From Oscillospiraceae bacterium (GTDB taxonomy: Bacteria > Bacillota_A > Clostridia > Oscillospirales > Oscillospiraceae), in NCBI GenBank assembly GCA_015067895.1, contig SVLP01000037.1, positions 1 to 24,805 on the forward strand: a DNA stretch of 24,805 bases. Direction: 5' to 3'. Below are positions 7,828-15,187 of this stretch, in pieces. Both the position numbers and the translations under genes were made by a program. Under the pieces are notes generated by a model, which saw nothing but the letters and a program-made list of their open reading frames with translations, did no database searches and had not been told where the DNA came from. Position 1 is the first letter of the stretch, and every line of letters begins with the position of its first letter.

Positions 7828-9723
7828 ATGCCGAAGATCATCCAATTATCCCCCCATATCGCCAACCTGATCGCCGCCGGTGAGGTGGTGGAGCGGCCCG
7901 CTTCCGTGGTCAAGGAGCTGCTGGAGAACGCCGTGGACGCGGGTGCGTCCAAAGTCACCATCGAGATCAAAAACGGCGGCATGACCTACCTGCGGGTCAC
8001 AGACAACGGCTGCGGCATGTCTGCCGAGGATGCCAAGACCGCATTCCTGCGCCACGCCACCTCCAAGCTGCGCACCGCCGAGGACTTAGCTGCCATCACC
8101 ACCTGCGGCTTCCGTGGCGAGGCCCTGGCCGCCATCGCGTCAGTGAGCCGCATCGACCTGATGACCAAGACTGCCGGAGCGATCTCCGGCGTCAGCCTTC
8201 AGCTGGAGGCCGGCACCGTCACCGACGAGGACGAGGTCGGCTGCCCCGACGGCACCACCATCATCGTCCGGGATCTCTTCTACAACACCCCCGCACGGAT
8301 GAAGTTCATGAAATCCGACTCGGTGGAGGGCGGTAAAGTCGCCGCCGCCGTGCAACTGCAGGCCCTGGCCCACCCGGAGGTCAGCTTCACCTTCATCCGC
8401 GACGGCAAGCAGACCCTCCAGACCCCCGGCTCCGGGGAGCTGGGCGCTGCCGTTTACTGCGTCTACGGGCGGGAGTCCGCCAAATTCGTGGAGGTTTCCT
8501 CCCGCTGGGAGGGCTATTCCCTCCGGGGCTTCGTCAGCAAGCCCACGGATTCCCGGCCCAGCCGTTCCTTACAGACCTTCTTCGTCAACAACCGGCCTGT
8601 CAAATCCAAGCTTCTCATTCAGGCGCTGGAGGAGGCCTACCGGAACCAGATCATGGTGGGCAAATTCCCCGCCTGCGTGCTGCATCTGACGCTGCCCGCC
8701 TCCTCCGTGGACGTCAACGTCCATCCGGCCAAGACCGAGGTCAAGTTCCTGTCGGAAAAGGCCGCCTTTGACTGCGTCCACTACGGCGTTCTGGGCGCCC
8801 TGAACAAGACTCCCGACCGTCCCCAGGTGCAGCTGAAGACGCCCCCTGCCCCCGTCCAGCCTGCGCAGCCCGTTTCCAGGGCGGAGCCGGTGAAGAAGCA
8901 GGATTTCTTCCGAACCATGACGGCGGAGGAATACAAGAATTTCACCACCGCCGTTTCCAATACCCCGAAAATTCCCCCCGCCACCGCCCGGCCCGTGATC
9001 CAGGTGATGAACGCCGAGCGCCCCTCCGCACCCAAAGTCCGGGAGCCCATCCTTCCCCCGGTGACCACCTTTGCGCCGCCCCCTCCTCCCCCTCCCGCAC
9101 CGGAGCCCGAGCAGATCGCCCTCCCCATCCAGGAGGAGCTGCCCATGCCCAAGGAGATCCCCTGGCGGATGGTGGGCGAGCTCTACCGCAGCTACGTGAT
9201 CGTGGAGCAGGGGGACGAAGCCTTCCTCATCGACAAGCATGCCGCCCACGAGCGGATCCTCTTTGAAAAGCTCCGGGCAAATCCCACGGACATCACCTCC
9301 CAGTCCCTCCTCTCCCCCATCCCCGTCCGGCTTCGGGCGGATGCGGCGGCCCAGCTTCTTGCGAAAAAGGAGCTGCTGGAAGGCCTGGGCTTTGAGATCG
9401 ACGAATTCGGCGAGAACACCGTGCTGGTGCGCCGGGTGCCCATGGATCTGGCCGAGGGCGACGTGGCCGACACCCTGCTGGAGATGGCCGACGACCTCCT
9501 CGACGGCAGAGCCGCCGACACCGACACCGTTCGCGACGAGCTGCTGCACACCATGGCCTGCAAGGCCGCCATCAAGGCCGGCTGGAAGACCGATGAGCGG
9601 GAGCTGCAGGCTCTGGTCAAAGAGGTCATGGGCCGGGAGGAGCTCAAATACTGCCCCCACGGCAGACCCATCTGCATCACCTTAAGCAAAAAACAGCTGG
9701 AGAAGCAATTTAGGCGGACCTGA
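7828..9723 (+). CDS. mutL: DNA mismatch repair protein MutL, endonuclease type
   Basis: Couples MutS mismatch recognition to strand incision. The protein is 631 aa. The GHKL ATPase domain has ELLENAVDAGAS (E33, N34, D37), VTDNGCGM, RHATSKL and GFRGEALAAIASV. A Pro/Ala-rich linker (about 330-440, with a run of prolines) leads to the C-terminal nuclease domain. There the metal-binding motif reads D469-K-H-A-A-H-E475-R-I-L-F-E480, a DQHA(X)2E(X)4E motif with Lys for Gln. ACKAAIKAG, C609-P-H-G-R-P and a final QFRR complete the set. This fits a genome without MutH. I start at 7828 rather than at an upstream in-frame ATG (7696) because the protein family begins at MPKIIQLSPHIANLIAAGEVV. GAGGT, overlapping the previous stop, is the ribosome binding site. 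Confidence 0.97.
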   Translation: MPKIIQLSPHIANLIAAGEVVERPASVVKELLENAVDAGASKVTIEIKNGGMTYLRVTDNGCGMSAEDAKTAFLRHATSKLRTAEDLAAITTCGFRGEALAAIASVSRIDLMTKTAGAISGVSLQLEAGTVTDEDEVGCPDGTTIIVRDLFYNTPARMKFMKSDSVEGGKVAAAVQLQALAHPEVSFTFIRDGKQTLQTPGSGELGAAVYCVYGRESAKFVEVSSRWEGYSLRGFVSKPTDSRPSRSLQTFFVNNRPVKSKLLIQALEEAYRNQIMVGKFPACVLHLTLPASSVDVNVHPAKTEVKFLSEKAAFDCVHYGVLGALNKTPDRPQVQLKTPPAPVQPAQPVSRAEPVKKQDFFRTMTAEEYKNFTTAVSNTPKIPPATARPVIQVMNAERPSAPKVREPILPPVTTFAPPPPPPPAPEPEQIALPIQEELPMPKEIPWRMVGELYRSYVIVEQGDEAFLIDKHAAHERILFEKLRANPTDITSQSLLSPIPVRLRADAAAQLLAKKELLEGLGFEIDEFGENTVLVRRVPMDLAEGDVADTLLEMADDLLDGRAADTDTVRDELLHTMACKAAIKAGWKTDERELQALVKEVMGREELKYCPHGRPICITLSKKQLEKQFRRT

Positions 9724-9802
9724 TTGCCTTCATCATTCTTATCCCCCGGACGGGTACGATGATCACCCATTCAAACCAGAAGGACCAGCTGCCGACTACA
9801 AC

Positions 9803-9904
9803 TGTCATTGCGAGGCCGTAGGCCGTGGCAATCTCCTGGTACGTCGTTACGAATCCCACTGCTGTGGCAGGAGATTGCCACGCCCTTACGGGCTCGCAAT
9901 GACA
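9803..9904. repeat. Long palindromic repeat, copy B
   Basis: 102 bp from TGTCATTGCGAG to GCTCGCAATGACA, with the inner arms GGCAATCTCC and GGAGATTGCC. Flanking sequence on both sides (for example GAAGGACCAG before and TCGAAGCTGATC after) matches that around copy A, so a longer unit was copied, although the outer TGTAGGG ends are not recognisable here. It occupies the mutL to 10008 gap (284 bp); no gene was seen there. Confidence 0.88.
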
Positions 9905-10007
9905 TGGTTGTCGAAGCTGATCCTTCTATCCCGAATGCACACTCATCCACCCCTTTCGTGCAGGATACACCAACGCAATCAACTGTAATTCTATTTCAGG
10001 TGATTCT

Positions 10008-10349
10008 ATGTACTTACTTATGACCGCAGCCCAGCGAAAGGAGCGGGGCGGCTCGCTGTACCTTGAATTCCAGCCCGGCCCCTACTGCAAACAGCACTGG
10101 CAGTCCGACTCTCTGTATCTGCCAGCACCGCTGTTCGACGACCTGGGGCTTTACGACCTGTTCCGCAAGGCTATCCCCCATTTCGACTACTATTATTACA
10201 CAGAGGTCACCGCTGACCAGTTCCGGCTCCTAACCCAGCTGGCAGAGGAGCACCATACCCAGTGTGCCGCCGAAATTCTGAAGGAGCTGGCCCCCCACGC
10301 GGAAAGCTGGCTGAAGGAGTGCGGCTGCTTCACCATCTGCGGCATTTAA
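10008..10349 (+). CDS. Hypothetical protein, 113 aa
   Basis: I do not recognise a family. The frame starts at 10008, with AGGTG five bases upstream, and its stop is followed at once by the strong ribosome binding site of the Nudix gene, so the two are coupled. The protein is soluble-looking, without signal peptide or membrane segment. It is rich in aromatic residues (a DYYYYTEVT stretch near 60) and has five cysteines, two of them in CGCF near the C-terminus. The central part (DLFRKAIPHF, TADQFRLLTQLAEEH) looks helical. Coding potential is supported by spacing, codon use like its neighbours and the tight junction downstream. Function is unknown. Confidence 0.7.
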   Translation: MYLLMTAAQRKERGGSLYLEFQPGPYCKQHWQSDSLYLPAPLFDDLGLYDLFRKAIPHFDYYYYTEVTADQFRLLTQLAEEHHTQCAAEILKELAPHAESWLKECGCFTICGI

Positions 10350-10361
10350 GGAGGTATCCCC

Positions 10362-10817
10362 ATGTCCCGCTCTGAACCTGCGATTTTCACCAATATGTGC
10401 ATGATCTCCGACCCAAACGGCAACATTCTCGTCCAGGATCGGAAAAATCCCGACTGGCCGGGCATCACCTTTCCCGGCGGCCATGTGGAGCCCGGCGAAG
10501 CCTTCGCGGCTTCCGTCATCCGGGAGGTATACGAGGAGACGGGCCTGACCATCGAAAACCCGCGTCTTTGCGGGGTCAAGCAGTTCCAGACCCGCCGGGA
10601 CGAGCGATACGTGGTCTTTTTCTACAGGGCCGACCAATACTCCGGAACCCTCAAGTCCTCCGCCGAAGGCGAGGTCTTCTGGATCCCCAGAGAAGCCCTG
10701 ACCACCTACCCCCTGGCGCCCGATTTCGAGGACATGGTTCGCGTCTTCGAATCCGACGACCTCAGCGAATTCTACTACACCAAAGAAAACGGCGACTGGC
10801 TCGTCCGGCTGCTTTGA
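10362..10817 (+). CDS. Nudix hydrolase, probable 8-oxo-(d)GTP or related NTP pyrophosphatase
   Basis: A 151-aa Nudix protein. The Nudix box fits the consensus exactly: G40, E46, R54-E55, E58-E59 and G61 in GGHVEPGEAFAASVIREVYE and the following ETGL. These residues bind the metal and catalyse pyrophosphate hydrolysis. Overall length and the GVKQFQ...RYVVFFYRA strand pattern after the box resemble MutT/8-oxo-dGTP diphosphatases, but substrate cannot be read from sequence. The start has an excellent AAGGAGG at 10348-10354. A housekeeping role in clearing oxidised nucleotides would suit the nearby mutS/mutL, which is inference from context. Confidence 0.88.
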   Translation: MSRSEPAIFTNMCMISDPNGNILVQDRKNPDWPGITFPGGHVEPGEAFAASVIREVYEETGLTIENPRLCGVKQFQTRRDERYVVFFYRADQYSGTLKSSAEGEVFWIPREALTTYPLAPDFEDMVRVFESDDLSEFYYTKENGDWLVRLL

Positions 10818-10839
10818 TCTTAGCCGCCCGGCGGCGGTT

Positions 10840-10866
10840 GGAACGGCACGGAGGCCGTTCCCTACA
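10840..10866. repeat. Diverged single copy of the RAYT palindrome
   Basis: GGAACGGC (10840-10847) pairs with GCCGTTCC (10854-10861) and is followed by CTACA, matching the right end of the RAYT element except at the centre (CACGGAGG-like instead of TCATGA). It lies in the 73-bp gap after the Nudix gene. Confidence 0.65.
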
Positions 10867-10890
10867 CTCTCAATACCTGGAGGTATTATC

Positions 10891-11106
10891 ATGACAATCG
10901 GCTTTTTCTTCCTCTTCCTCGTCGGCGCCCTGTTCCCGGGCTTTTTCCTGTACAATTTCTTCAAGGATGCCTATGACGAGTACAAGCAGACCGGCATCTT
11001 CTCCCTGGAGACGCTGATCGGCAATCCCATGCTGTTCTTCCTGTCCCTGGCGGCCTTTGCGGTGATGCTGTTCATGGCCTTCTACTGCCTGGGTCAGGCC
11101 CTGTAA
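10891..11106 (+). CDS. Small membrane protein, two predicted helices, 71 aa
   Basis: A short hydrophobic protein. Segment 1 (about residues 3-23, IGFFFLFLVGALFPGFFLYNF) and segment 2 (about 46-68, NPMLFFLSLAAFAVMLFMAF) are clear membrane spans. A polar loop (KDAYDEYKQTG) separates them. GGAGG at 10879-10883 gives a well-placed ribosome binding site. Its stop is three bases before the miaA ATG, and miaA has no good ribosome binding site of its own, so translation of miaA probably depends on this gene. I do not recognise a family, and the function is unknown. Confidence 0.75.
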   Translation: MTIGFFFLFLVGALFPGFFLYNFFKDAYDEYKQTGIFSLETLIGNPMLFFLSLAAFAVMLFMAFYCLGQAL

Positions 11107-11109
11107 GCC

Positions 11110-12042
11110 ATGGATAAGATCATCTGTGTCGTCGGCCCCACGGCCTCGGGCAAGACCGCCCTGGCAGTGGAGCTGGCGAAATTTACGAACGGCGAGGTGG
11201 TCTCCTGCGACTCCATGCAGATCTACAAACGCATGGACATCGGCACCGCCAAGCCCACCCGCGAGGAGATGCAGGGCATCCCCCACCACATGATCGATAT
11301 CATCGAGCCTGACGAGGACTTCTCCGTGGGCCGCTACGTGGAGATGGCCACCCCCATCGTCGAGGACATCCTTTCCCGGGGCAAGACGGCCATCATCGCA
11401 GGCGGCACCGGGCTGTATGTGGACAACCTCATCAAGGGCGGCGAATTCGCACCCACCCCCTCCACGGGCTGCCGGGAACGGCTGGAGCGTATGGTGGAGC
11501 TGAGGGGAATCGAACCCCTCGTCGAGGAGCTCCGTAGGATCGACCCCGTGGCGCTGGACAAGAGTCAGGGCAACCCCCGGCGGATCATCCGGGCTCTGGA
11601 GGTCTTCCAGGAGACCGGCGAGACCATCACCGCCCACAATCAGCGAACTGCTGCCATCCCGCCCCGCTTCGATCCCCTCTGGATCGGAACGGATTATGTG
11701 AACCGTCAGGATCTCTACGACCGCATCGACCTGCGCGTTCGGCTGATGGTGCAGGCGGGTCTGCTGGAGGAGATCCGGGAGATCCTCTCCTCCGGCATCC
11801 CGGAGAAGGCCACCGCCATGCAGGCCATCGGCTACAAGGAATTTATTGATGCTATGGCGGGCCGCTCTACGATGGAGGAGGCCATCGCCCAGGTGCAGCA
11901 ATCCTCCCGGCGGTACGCCAAGCGGCAGCAGACCTGGTTCAAGCGCAATGAAAAGATCCACTGGCTTCTCAGAACTCCGGGACAGAGCGCAGAGGAAATC
12001 TTTTCCGCCGCCCGCGCCCTTGCGGCCAATTTCGACAAGTGA
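11110..12042 (+). CDS. miaA: tRNA dimethylallyltransferase MiaA
   Basis: Transfers a dimethylallyl group from DMAPP to N6 of A37 in tRNAs with A36-A37-A38, giving the i6A substrate of MiaB. The protein is 310 aa, the typical length. The P-loop GPTASGKT lies at residues 9-16, followed by SCDSMQIYKRMDIGTAKP (substrate-binding Asp/Ser region), GIPHHMIDI and IIAGGTGLY. The C-terminal part has ATAMQAIGYKEF and the RRYAKRQQTWFKR motif. The start lies three bases after the upstream stop and lacks a strong Shine-Dalgarno, indicating coupling. hfq follows 69 bp downstream, the classic miaA-hfq order. Confidence 0.97.
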   Translation: MDKIICVVGPTASGKTALAVELAKFTNGEVVSCDSMQIYKRMDIGTAKPTREEMQGIPHHMIDIIEPDEDFSVGRYVEMATPIVEDILSRGKTAIIAGGTGLYVDNLIKGGEFAPTPSTGCRERLERMVELRGIEPLVEELRRIDPVALDKSQGNPRRIIRALEVFQETGETITAHNQRTAAIPPRFDPLWIGTDYVNRQDLYDRIDLRVRLMVQAGLLEEIREILSSGIPEKATAMQAIGYKEFIDAMAGRSTMEEAIAQVQQSSRRYAKRQQTWFKRNEKIHWLLRTPGQSAEEIFSAARALAANFDK

Positions 12043-12111
12043 ATCGTGCTAAGATATGGGTATTCCAGGGGTAAAGATACAAACCCCAATACAAAGAAGG
12101 AAGGAATACTT

Positions 12112-12342
12112 ATGTCAGAGGTAATGAATCTGCAGGACGCCATTTTGAAGGAGGTTCGCCGGGAAAAGGTTCCCGTGACCCTGTTCCTGATGAATGGATT
12201 CCAGCTCCGGGGAACGGTCAGCGGCTACGACAATTTCGTGGTGGTGCTGGTCACCGATGGCAAGCAGCAAATGATCTACAAGCACGCCATCTCCACCCTG
12301 GTGCCCATCCGGCCATTGAAGGCCAACGGACAACCGGCATAG
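12112..12342 (+). CDS. hfq: RNA-binding chaperone Hfq
   Basis: Sm-like hexameric RNA chaperone that assists small RNA-mRNA pairing. The protein is 76 aa. Conserved residues include Q8 in the N-terminal helix, the Sm1 region [15 protein letters not shown] (28-42) and the Sm2 motif Y56-K57-H58-A-I-S-T. I start at 12112 ([12 protein letters not shown]) with GGAAGGAA just upstream; a longer frame from 12046 would place unrelated residues before the conserved helix. The gene follows miaA and is closed by a terminator. Confidence 0.97.
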   Translation: MSEVMNLQDAILKEVRREKVPVTLFLMNGFQLRGTVSGYDNFVVVLVTDGKQQMIYKHAISTLVPIRPLKANGQPA

Positions 12343-12347
12343 GCCCG

Positions 12348-12381
12348 AAAGACGGTGGAGCGATCCGCCGTCTTTTGTTTT
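12348..12381 (+). terminator. Rho-independent terminator of miaA-hfq
   Basis: An 11-bp stem (AAAGACGGTGG at 12348-12358, CCGCCGTCTTT at 12365-12375, one G-T pair), loop AGCGAT, and then TTGTTTT. It lies just after hfq. Confidence 0.9.
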
Positions 12382-12398
12382 GCCGATTCGCAAACCTA

Positions 12399-12666
12399 CT
12401 GTAGGGCGGGCGGCTTGCCCCCGCCGACCATGCCGGACGATTGCCCGCGTGACAGCAGAAGAGAAAACCAAAAATTACGCTGTCATTGCGAGCCCCAACG
12501 GGGCGTGGCAATCTCCTGGTACAGCTTCAAAATCTGCACTGCTGTGGCAGGAGATCGCCGCGTCGCTCCGCTCCTCGCGATGACAGAGGAACCTTTTACC
12601 CGTAAGCGACTAACCCACAATCCCGGTCATCGTACCGGGTCGGCGGGGTCATGCCCCCGCCCTACA
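12399..12666. repeat. TGTAGGG-type composite repeat C
   Basis: A 268-bp element with perfect 11-bp ends TGTAGGGCGGG (12400-12410) and CCCGCCCTACA (12656-12666). Each end is itself a hairpin (12405-12425 and 12642-12662, GGCGGG...CCCCCGCC). It encloses long palindrome C and fills the hfq-yggS gap (12343-12694), where I see no gene. The sequence ACGATTGCCCG...CAGCAGAAGAG resembles the same position in repeat A. Confidence 0.75.
12481..12585. repeat. Long palindromic repeat, copy C
   Basis: 105 bp from TGTCATTGCGAGCCCC to CTCGCGATGACA, with inner arms GGCAATCTCCTGGTA and GGCAGGAGATCGCC. Closest to copy D, with which it also shares about 55 bp of downstream flank. Confidence 0.88.
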
Positions 12667-12694
12667 TTGATTTCTACAAAGGGGGACTAACCCT

Positions 12695-13402
12695 ATGTCC
12701 ATCGCAGAAAACATCGCCCGGATCCGGGCGGAAATGAATGCCGCAGCCCTGGCCTGCGGCCGTGACCCCGCATCCATCCAGCTCTGCGCCGCCACCAAGA
12801 TGAACGACGCCGACGCTGTCCGTCAGGCCATCGCCGGAGGCGTGGACTGCTGCGGCGAGAACCGCGTCCAGGAGCTGGTGCAGAAGGAAAAGGAGGACGC
12901 CTATCGCGGCGCCCCCGTCCACTTCATCGGTGTGCTCCAGACCAACAAGGTCAAACAGGTCGTCGGCCACGTGGATCTGATCCAGAGCGTCGACCGGATG
13001 AATCTGATCCAGGCCATCGAGAAGGAGGCCGCAAAACAGAACATCGTTCAGGACATCCTGCTGGAGATCAACATCGGCGGCGAGGAGAGCAAGTCCGGCT
13101 TCCGGGCCGATGAAATTTTCCATGTATTGGAAGAACTTCCCAATTTCCCCCATCTTCGCGTCCGGGGACTGATGGCGATCCCCCCGGTGAGCCATGAGCC
13201 GGGCGATAATCTGAAATTTTTTATAGAAATTTCAAAGCTTTCTGTTGACATCACGGGAAAAAAATACGATAATGTAACCATGGAATGCCTATCCATGGGT
13301 ATGTCGGACGACTTCGCCGATGCCATCCGGGCAGGCTCCACCATGATCCGTGTGGGCACCGCCATTTTCGGTGCCCGGAACTACGCCAAACCTCATCAGT
13401 AA
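12695..13402 (+). CDS. yggS: YggS/YlmE family pyridoxal phosphate homeostasis protein
   Basis: A single-domain, alanine racemase-fold PLP-binding protein that buffers cellular PLP; no catalytic activity is established for the family. The protein is 235 aa, as expected. The PLP-binding lysine is K35 in LCAATKMND. Other family motifs are GENRVQELVQK, HFIGVLQTNKVK, LEINIGGEESKSGF, GLMAIPP, LSMGMSDDFADAI and VGTAIFGARNY. GGGGGAC at 12681-12687 supports the start. As ylmE in Bacillus, it lies just before sepF (ylmF), divIVA and ileS, and the same order holds here. Confidence 0.95.
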   Translation: MSIAENIARIRAEMNAAALACGRDPASIQLCAATKMNDADAVRQAIAGGVDCCGENRVQELVQKEKEDAYRGAPVHFIGVLQTNKVKQVVGHVDLIQSVDRMNLIQAIEKEAAKQNIVQDILLEINIGGEESKSGFRADEIFHVLEELPNFPHLRVRGLMAIPPVSHEPGDNLKFFIEISKLSVDITGKKYDNVTMECLSMGMSDDFADAIRAGSTMIRVGTAIFGARNYAKPHQ

Positions 13403-13441
13403 ATTTTGATGTACAGATACTTTTAGGAGGAATATAGAGAT

Positions 13442-13966
13442 ATGAGTTTTTGGGATGAGATCAAGAATTTTACCAAGCCCTACAACGATGACGAGGATTA
13501 CGACGATTACGACGACGAGATGGACGACTCCTTCGAGGAGGAGACCCAGCCCGAGCGTACTCCCCGCTTCGGCCGCCGCGAGGCTGCTCCCGCCCAGGAG
13601 CCCGCTTTCGCTCCCGCTGTGAGCGCCACCACCACCTTCACCCCCGCTGCCTCCGCCGGCTTCAGCGGTCAGGTGGTCAACACCAACGCCAACAAGATCC
13701 AGCTGATCCTGGTTCGCCCCGAGAGCTTCAACGACGCTCCCACCATCGCCGCCAACATGCGCGCCAAGAAGGCCGTCGTGCTGAACCTGGAGGGCGTGGA
13801 GAAGAACCTGGCCCGCCGCGTCGTTGACTTCCTGTCCGGCTGCGCCTACGCTCTGGACGGCACCGTCAAGAAGGTGTCCCAGGCCACCTACGTCTTCTGC
13901 CCCTACAACATGGAAGTTCTGGGCGATCTGAAGAACCTGCAGGGCGAGGTCGAAAATTACGTTTAA
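13442..13966 (+). CDS. sepF: Cell division protein SepF
   Basis: FtsZ-binding protein that helps align and anchor the division ring in Gram-positive bacteria. The protein is 174 aa. It begins with MSFWDEIKNFTKP, the short membrane-binding amphipathic segment. A strongly acidic linker (about 16-38) and an Ala/Pro-rich stretch follow. The C-terminal SepF/DUF552 domain runs from about residue 84 (NKIQLILVRPESFNDAPTIA) through KAVVLNLEGVEKNLARRVVDFLSGCAYALDGTVKKVS to the end. The ribosome binding site is AGGAGGA, about 12 bases upstream. In many Firmicutes ylmG and ylmH follow, but here divIVA comes next. Confidence 0.95.
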   Translation: MSFWDEIKNFTKPYNDDEDYDDYDDEMDDSFEEETQPERTPRFGRREAAPAQEPAFAPAVSATTTFTPAASAGFSGQVVNTNANKIQLILVRPESFNDAPTIAANMRAKKAVVLNLEGVEKNLARRVVDFLSGCAYALDGTVKKVSQATYVFCPYNMEVLGDLKNLQGEVENYV

Positions 13967-13996
13967 TAGATGCAACCGCTGAACAAATCGTCTTCG

Positions 13997-14104
13997 GCGG
14001 ACAGCGGATCTTTTGGCTCAACTGTGCAGTTTGAAAACTCGAAATACACAAAGTATTCCTTCGTTTCCAAACTTTCATTTGAGCCAAAATCTCTCGCTGA
14101 CCGC
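13997..14104. repeat. Long imperfect inverted repeat between sepF and divIVA
   Basis: About 108 bp can fold into one long hairpin. The outer arms are GCGGACAGCG with CGCTGACCGC (one mismatch), then CTTTTGGCTCAA-like with TTGAGCCAAAA (14079-14089). An inner pair is AGTTTGAAAAC (14029-14039) with GTTTCCAAACT. No T run follows, so it is not an obvious terminator. It occupies most of the 199-bp gap; no gene was seen there. Confidence 0.75.
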
Positions 14105-14165
14105 TCTCGTCGATTTATTCATCGGTCGCATATTCCCATCTCCCCGCACAAGAAAGGACTAGCCT

Positions 14166-14810
14166 ATGTTTACACCGCAGCAGCTCGATGAGATCTCCTT
14201 CGCCAGAGCCCGCTTCAACGGCTACGACATCGATTCCGTGGACGAGGTGCTGGTGCCCCTGATCGAGGACTACACCACCCTCTACAAGGAGAACGCCCTG
14301 CTCAAGAGCAAGATGCGCGTTCTGGTGGAGAAGCTGGAGGAGTACCGCAACGGCGAGGCAAGTCTCCGCGACGCCATGGTGGGCGCTCAGAAGTCCGCCG
14401 ACCAGATGATCCGGGAGACCGAGGCCAAGTGCGCCCAGATGCTCTCCGACGCCAATCTGGCCGCCGCCGAGAATGCCAAGAACGCAGTCACCCTGATCGC
14501 CGCCGAGAATGCTCGGGTCGAGGAGGCCAAGAAGGCCGCTGCCGCCCGGATCGAGGAGATCCAGGAGCAGATGAAGACCTGCGTCCAGGCCCTGGAGCGG
14601 ATCAAGACCGCCAACCTGCCCACCGAGCCCCCCAAGGAGCATGCCGCCACCGCCGACGCCGTGGCCGACGAGATCGCCTCCACCCTGGAGGCCATGATGG
14701 GCACCGCCGACGAGCCCGCCCCCAAGGCCGAGCCCAACCACCCCAACTCCAACACCACCAGCCGTTTCACCAACCTGCAGTTTGGTCGGAACTACGATCC
14801 CACCAAGTAA
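14166..14810 (+). CDS. divIVA: DivIVA family cell division/polarity protein
   Basis: Coiled-coil protein that binds curved membrane at septa and poles. The protein is 214 aa. The N-terminal membrane-binding domain reads FTPQQLDEISFARARFNGYDIDSVDEVL, close to the DivIVA consensus (I..K.F..R..GYD..EVD.FL). A long Ala/Glu/Lys-rich coiled coil covers about residues 30-150. The C-terminal part is Pro/Asn-rich, ending FTNLQFGRNYDPTK. AAAGGA lies upstream of the ATG. Position between sepF and ileS agrees with the family. Its partners in this organism cannot be told from the sequence. Confidence 0.93.
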   Translation: MFTPQQLDEISFARARFNGYDIDSVDEVLVPLIEDYTTLYKENALLKSKMRVLVEKLEEYRNGEASLRDAMVGAQKSADQMIRETEAKCAQMLSDANLAAAENAKNAVTLIAAENARVEEAKKAAAARIEEIQEQMKTCVQALERIKTANLPTEPPKEHAATADAVADEIASTLEAMMGTADEPAPKAEPNHPNSNTTSRFTNLQFGRNYDPTK

Positions 14811-14814
14811 AGAT

Positions 14815-15065
14815 CCCCCAACGCCATGACGAGGACAAGCGACCCGCCCCCTGTTTTCCAGAGAACTGCCGGTTGGTGCAAGGCAGAAAAACAGCCCGGG
14901 AACCGTATCACCTCCGAGCAGCGGTCTGAATTTCAGTAAGACACGCCGGGTCCGCCCGATACAGCGAAACGAGTGCCGGAAATTTTTCCGGAACAAGAGT
15001 GGTACCGCAGAGGAACGATGCGCCTTTGTCTCTTAATGTAAGGGACAAAGGCGTTTCTCTTTTTG
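14815..15065 (+). promoter_or_regulatory. T-box riboswitch leader of ileS, isoleucine specifier
   Basis: A T-box leader, which senses uncharged tRNA and allows readthrough into an aminoacyl-tRNA synthetase gene. Stem I starts near ATGACGAGGACAAGCGAC, with a distal AGAGAA bulge and apical GGTTGGTGCAAGGC. The specifier is probably ATC at 14907-14909 (in GTATCACC), an Ile codon that fits the downstream ileS. The conserved T-box AGAGTGGTACCGCAG lies at 14997-15010, followed by a terminator at 15021-15053. No clear promoter lies between divIVA and the leader, so transcription may start within divIVA or further up. Confidence 0.88.
15021..15065 (+). terminator. T-box-controlled terminator
   Basis: CGCCTTTGTC (15021-15030) pairs with GACAAAGGCG (15044-15053), extended by four more pairs around loop AATGT, and is followed by a T-rich tract (15054-15064). 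It is the off state of the ileS T-box. Confidence 0.9.
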
Positions 15066-15082
15066 CCCAGCCAAAATCGCGC

Positions 15083-15187
15083 TGTCATTGCGAGCCCCAA
15101 CGGGGCGCGGCAATCTCCTGGTACAGCTTCAAAGTCTGCACCGCTGTGGCGGGAGATTGCCACGTCGCTTCGCTCCTCGCAATGACA
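15083..15187. repeat. Long palindromic repeat, copy D, inside the ileS leader
   Basis: 105 bp from TGTCATTGCGAGCCCC to CTCGCAATGACA, nearly identical to copy C. It lies between the T-box terminator and the ileS start. Flanking matches to copy C run from about 15070 to 15248. The outer TGTAGGG ends are missing, so it is a partial unit. It would form a large hairpin in the ileS mRNA. Confidence 0.88.

Noticed and set aside
12355..12690. Plus-strand frames across the hfq-yggS gap, and similar ones at 9808 and 14999
   Set aside because: They translate the palindromic repeats (CHCEPQRGVAIS-like peptides recur in each copy), so they are repeat artefacts rather than genes.
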